From Eubacteriales bacterium (GTDB lineage Bacteria; Bacillota; Clostridia; Peptostreptococcales; Anaerovoracaceae): a DNA stretch of 33,091 nt. Made by a program: the position numbers and the translations under genes. How positions within the stretch are numbered: position 1 is the stretch's first letter; the number at the start of each line of letters is the position of its first letter. This document shows, piece after piece, positions 33,091-33,091 of this stretch. The notes under the pieces are model-generated. The model was not told the origin of the DNA and ran no database searches. It worked only from the letters and a program-made list of their open reading frames with translations. Location of the stretch: assembly GCA_029009055.1 (NCBI GenBank), contig JAQXJR010000003.1:1-33091 (forward strand). The letters are read 5' to 3'.

Positions 33091-33091
33091 T

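Overview
The window is chromosomal DNA of an anaerobic Gram-positive-type bacterium, most likely Bacillota, class Clostridia. The evidence is lipoteichoic-acid-synthase, sortase B and L,D-transpeptidase cell-wall genes, a cobalamin-dependent methionine synthase without a reactivation domain, an rpsF-ssb-rpsR operon, sigma-A promoters of the extended -10 type and AGGAGG ribosome sites. A family-level guess (Eubacteriales Family XIII / Anaerovoracaceae) is only an impression. G+C is about mid-50s percent. Almost every base is accounted for by ordinary host genes. No tRNA, rRNA or CRISPR was seen.

Layout. 1-1.9 kb: 3' part of an LtaS-type sulfatase gene. 2.1-6.5 kb: methionine operon of a B12-dependent MetH and a homocysteine methyltransferase/MTHFR fusion, ending at a convergent hairpin that carries DnaA-box words. 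6.6-11.8 kb: aroB (-), a DUF218 protein, a small membrane protein, plsC (-), a PAP2 phosphatase and a sugar nucleotidyltransferase, with a parS-like palindrome at 9.19 kb. 11.9-13.2 kb: rpsF-ssb-rpsR with promoter, structured leader and terminator. 13.3-16.1 kb: hisD and an L,D-transpeptidase (-). 16.4-22.2 kb: CoA-transferase, purB, purA and alr. 22.3-26.0 kb: DUF2284 protein and phosphohexomutase (-), sortase B, and a two-gene cassette ending in a DUF4160 protein. 26.1-27.1 kb: EamA transporter (-). 27.3-32.5 kb: cobalamin nucleotide-loop genes cobT, cobU, cobS, a second shortened cobU and a cobC fusion. 32.5-33.1 kb: an AT-richer segment bounded by 21-bp inverted repeats.

Functional links. 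The cob genes finish corrinoid salvage (DMB activation, GDP-cobinamide formation, loop joining, removal of the 5'-phosphate) and so supply the cofactor of MetH at the other end. purB and purA convert IMP to AMP. alr, the L,D-transpeptidase, LtaS and sortase B serve the envelope. PlsC and PAP2 point to phospholipid turnover.

Most interesting points: (1) the ribazole-phosphatase gene encodes a fusion to what looks like a catalytically dead aldo/keto-reductase barrel; (2) the octamer AGCAAAGC/GCTTTGCT occurs 15 times in 33 kb, about one expected; (3) the tetramer CAAG/CTTG is depleted several-fold, visible as an NNT-AAG codon-pair preference; (4) near-consensus parS and DnaA boxes beside rpsF-ssb-rpsR and purA suggest an origin-proximal location; (5) two divergent CobU paralogues share one cluster.
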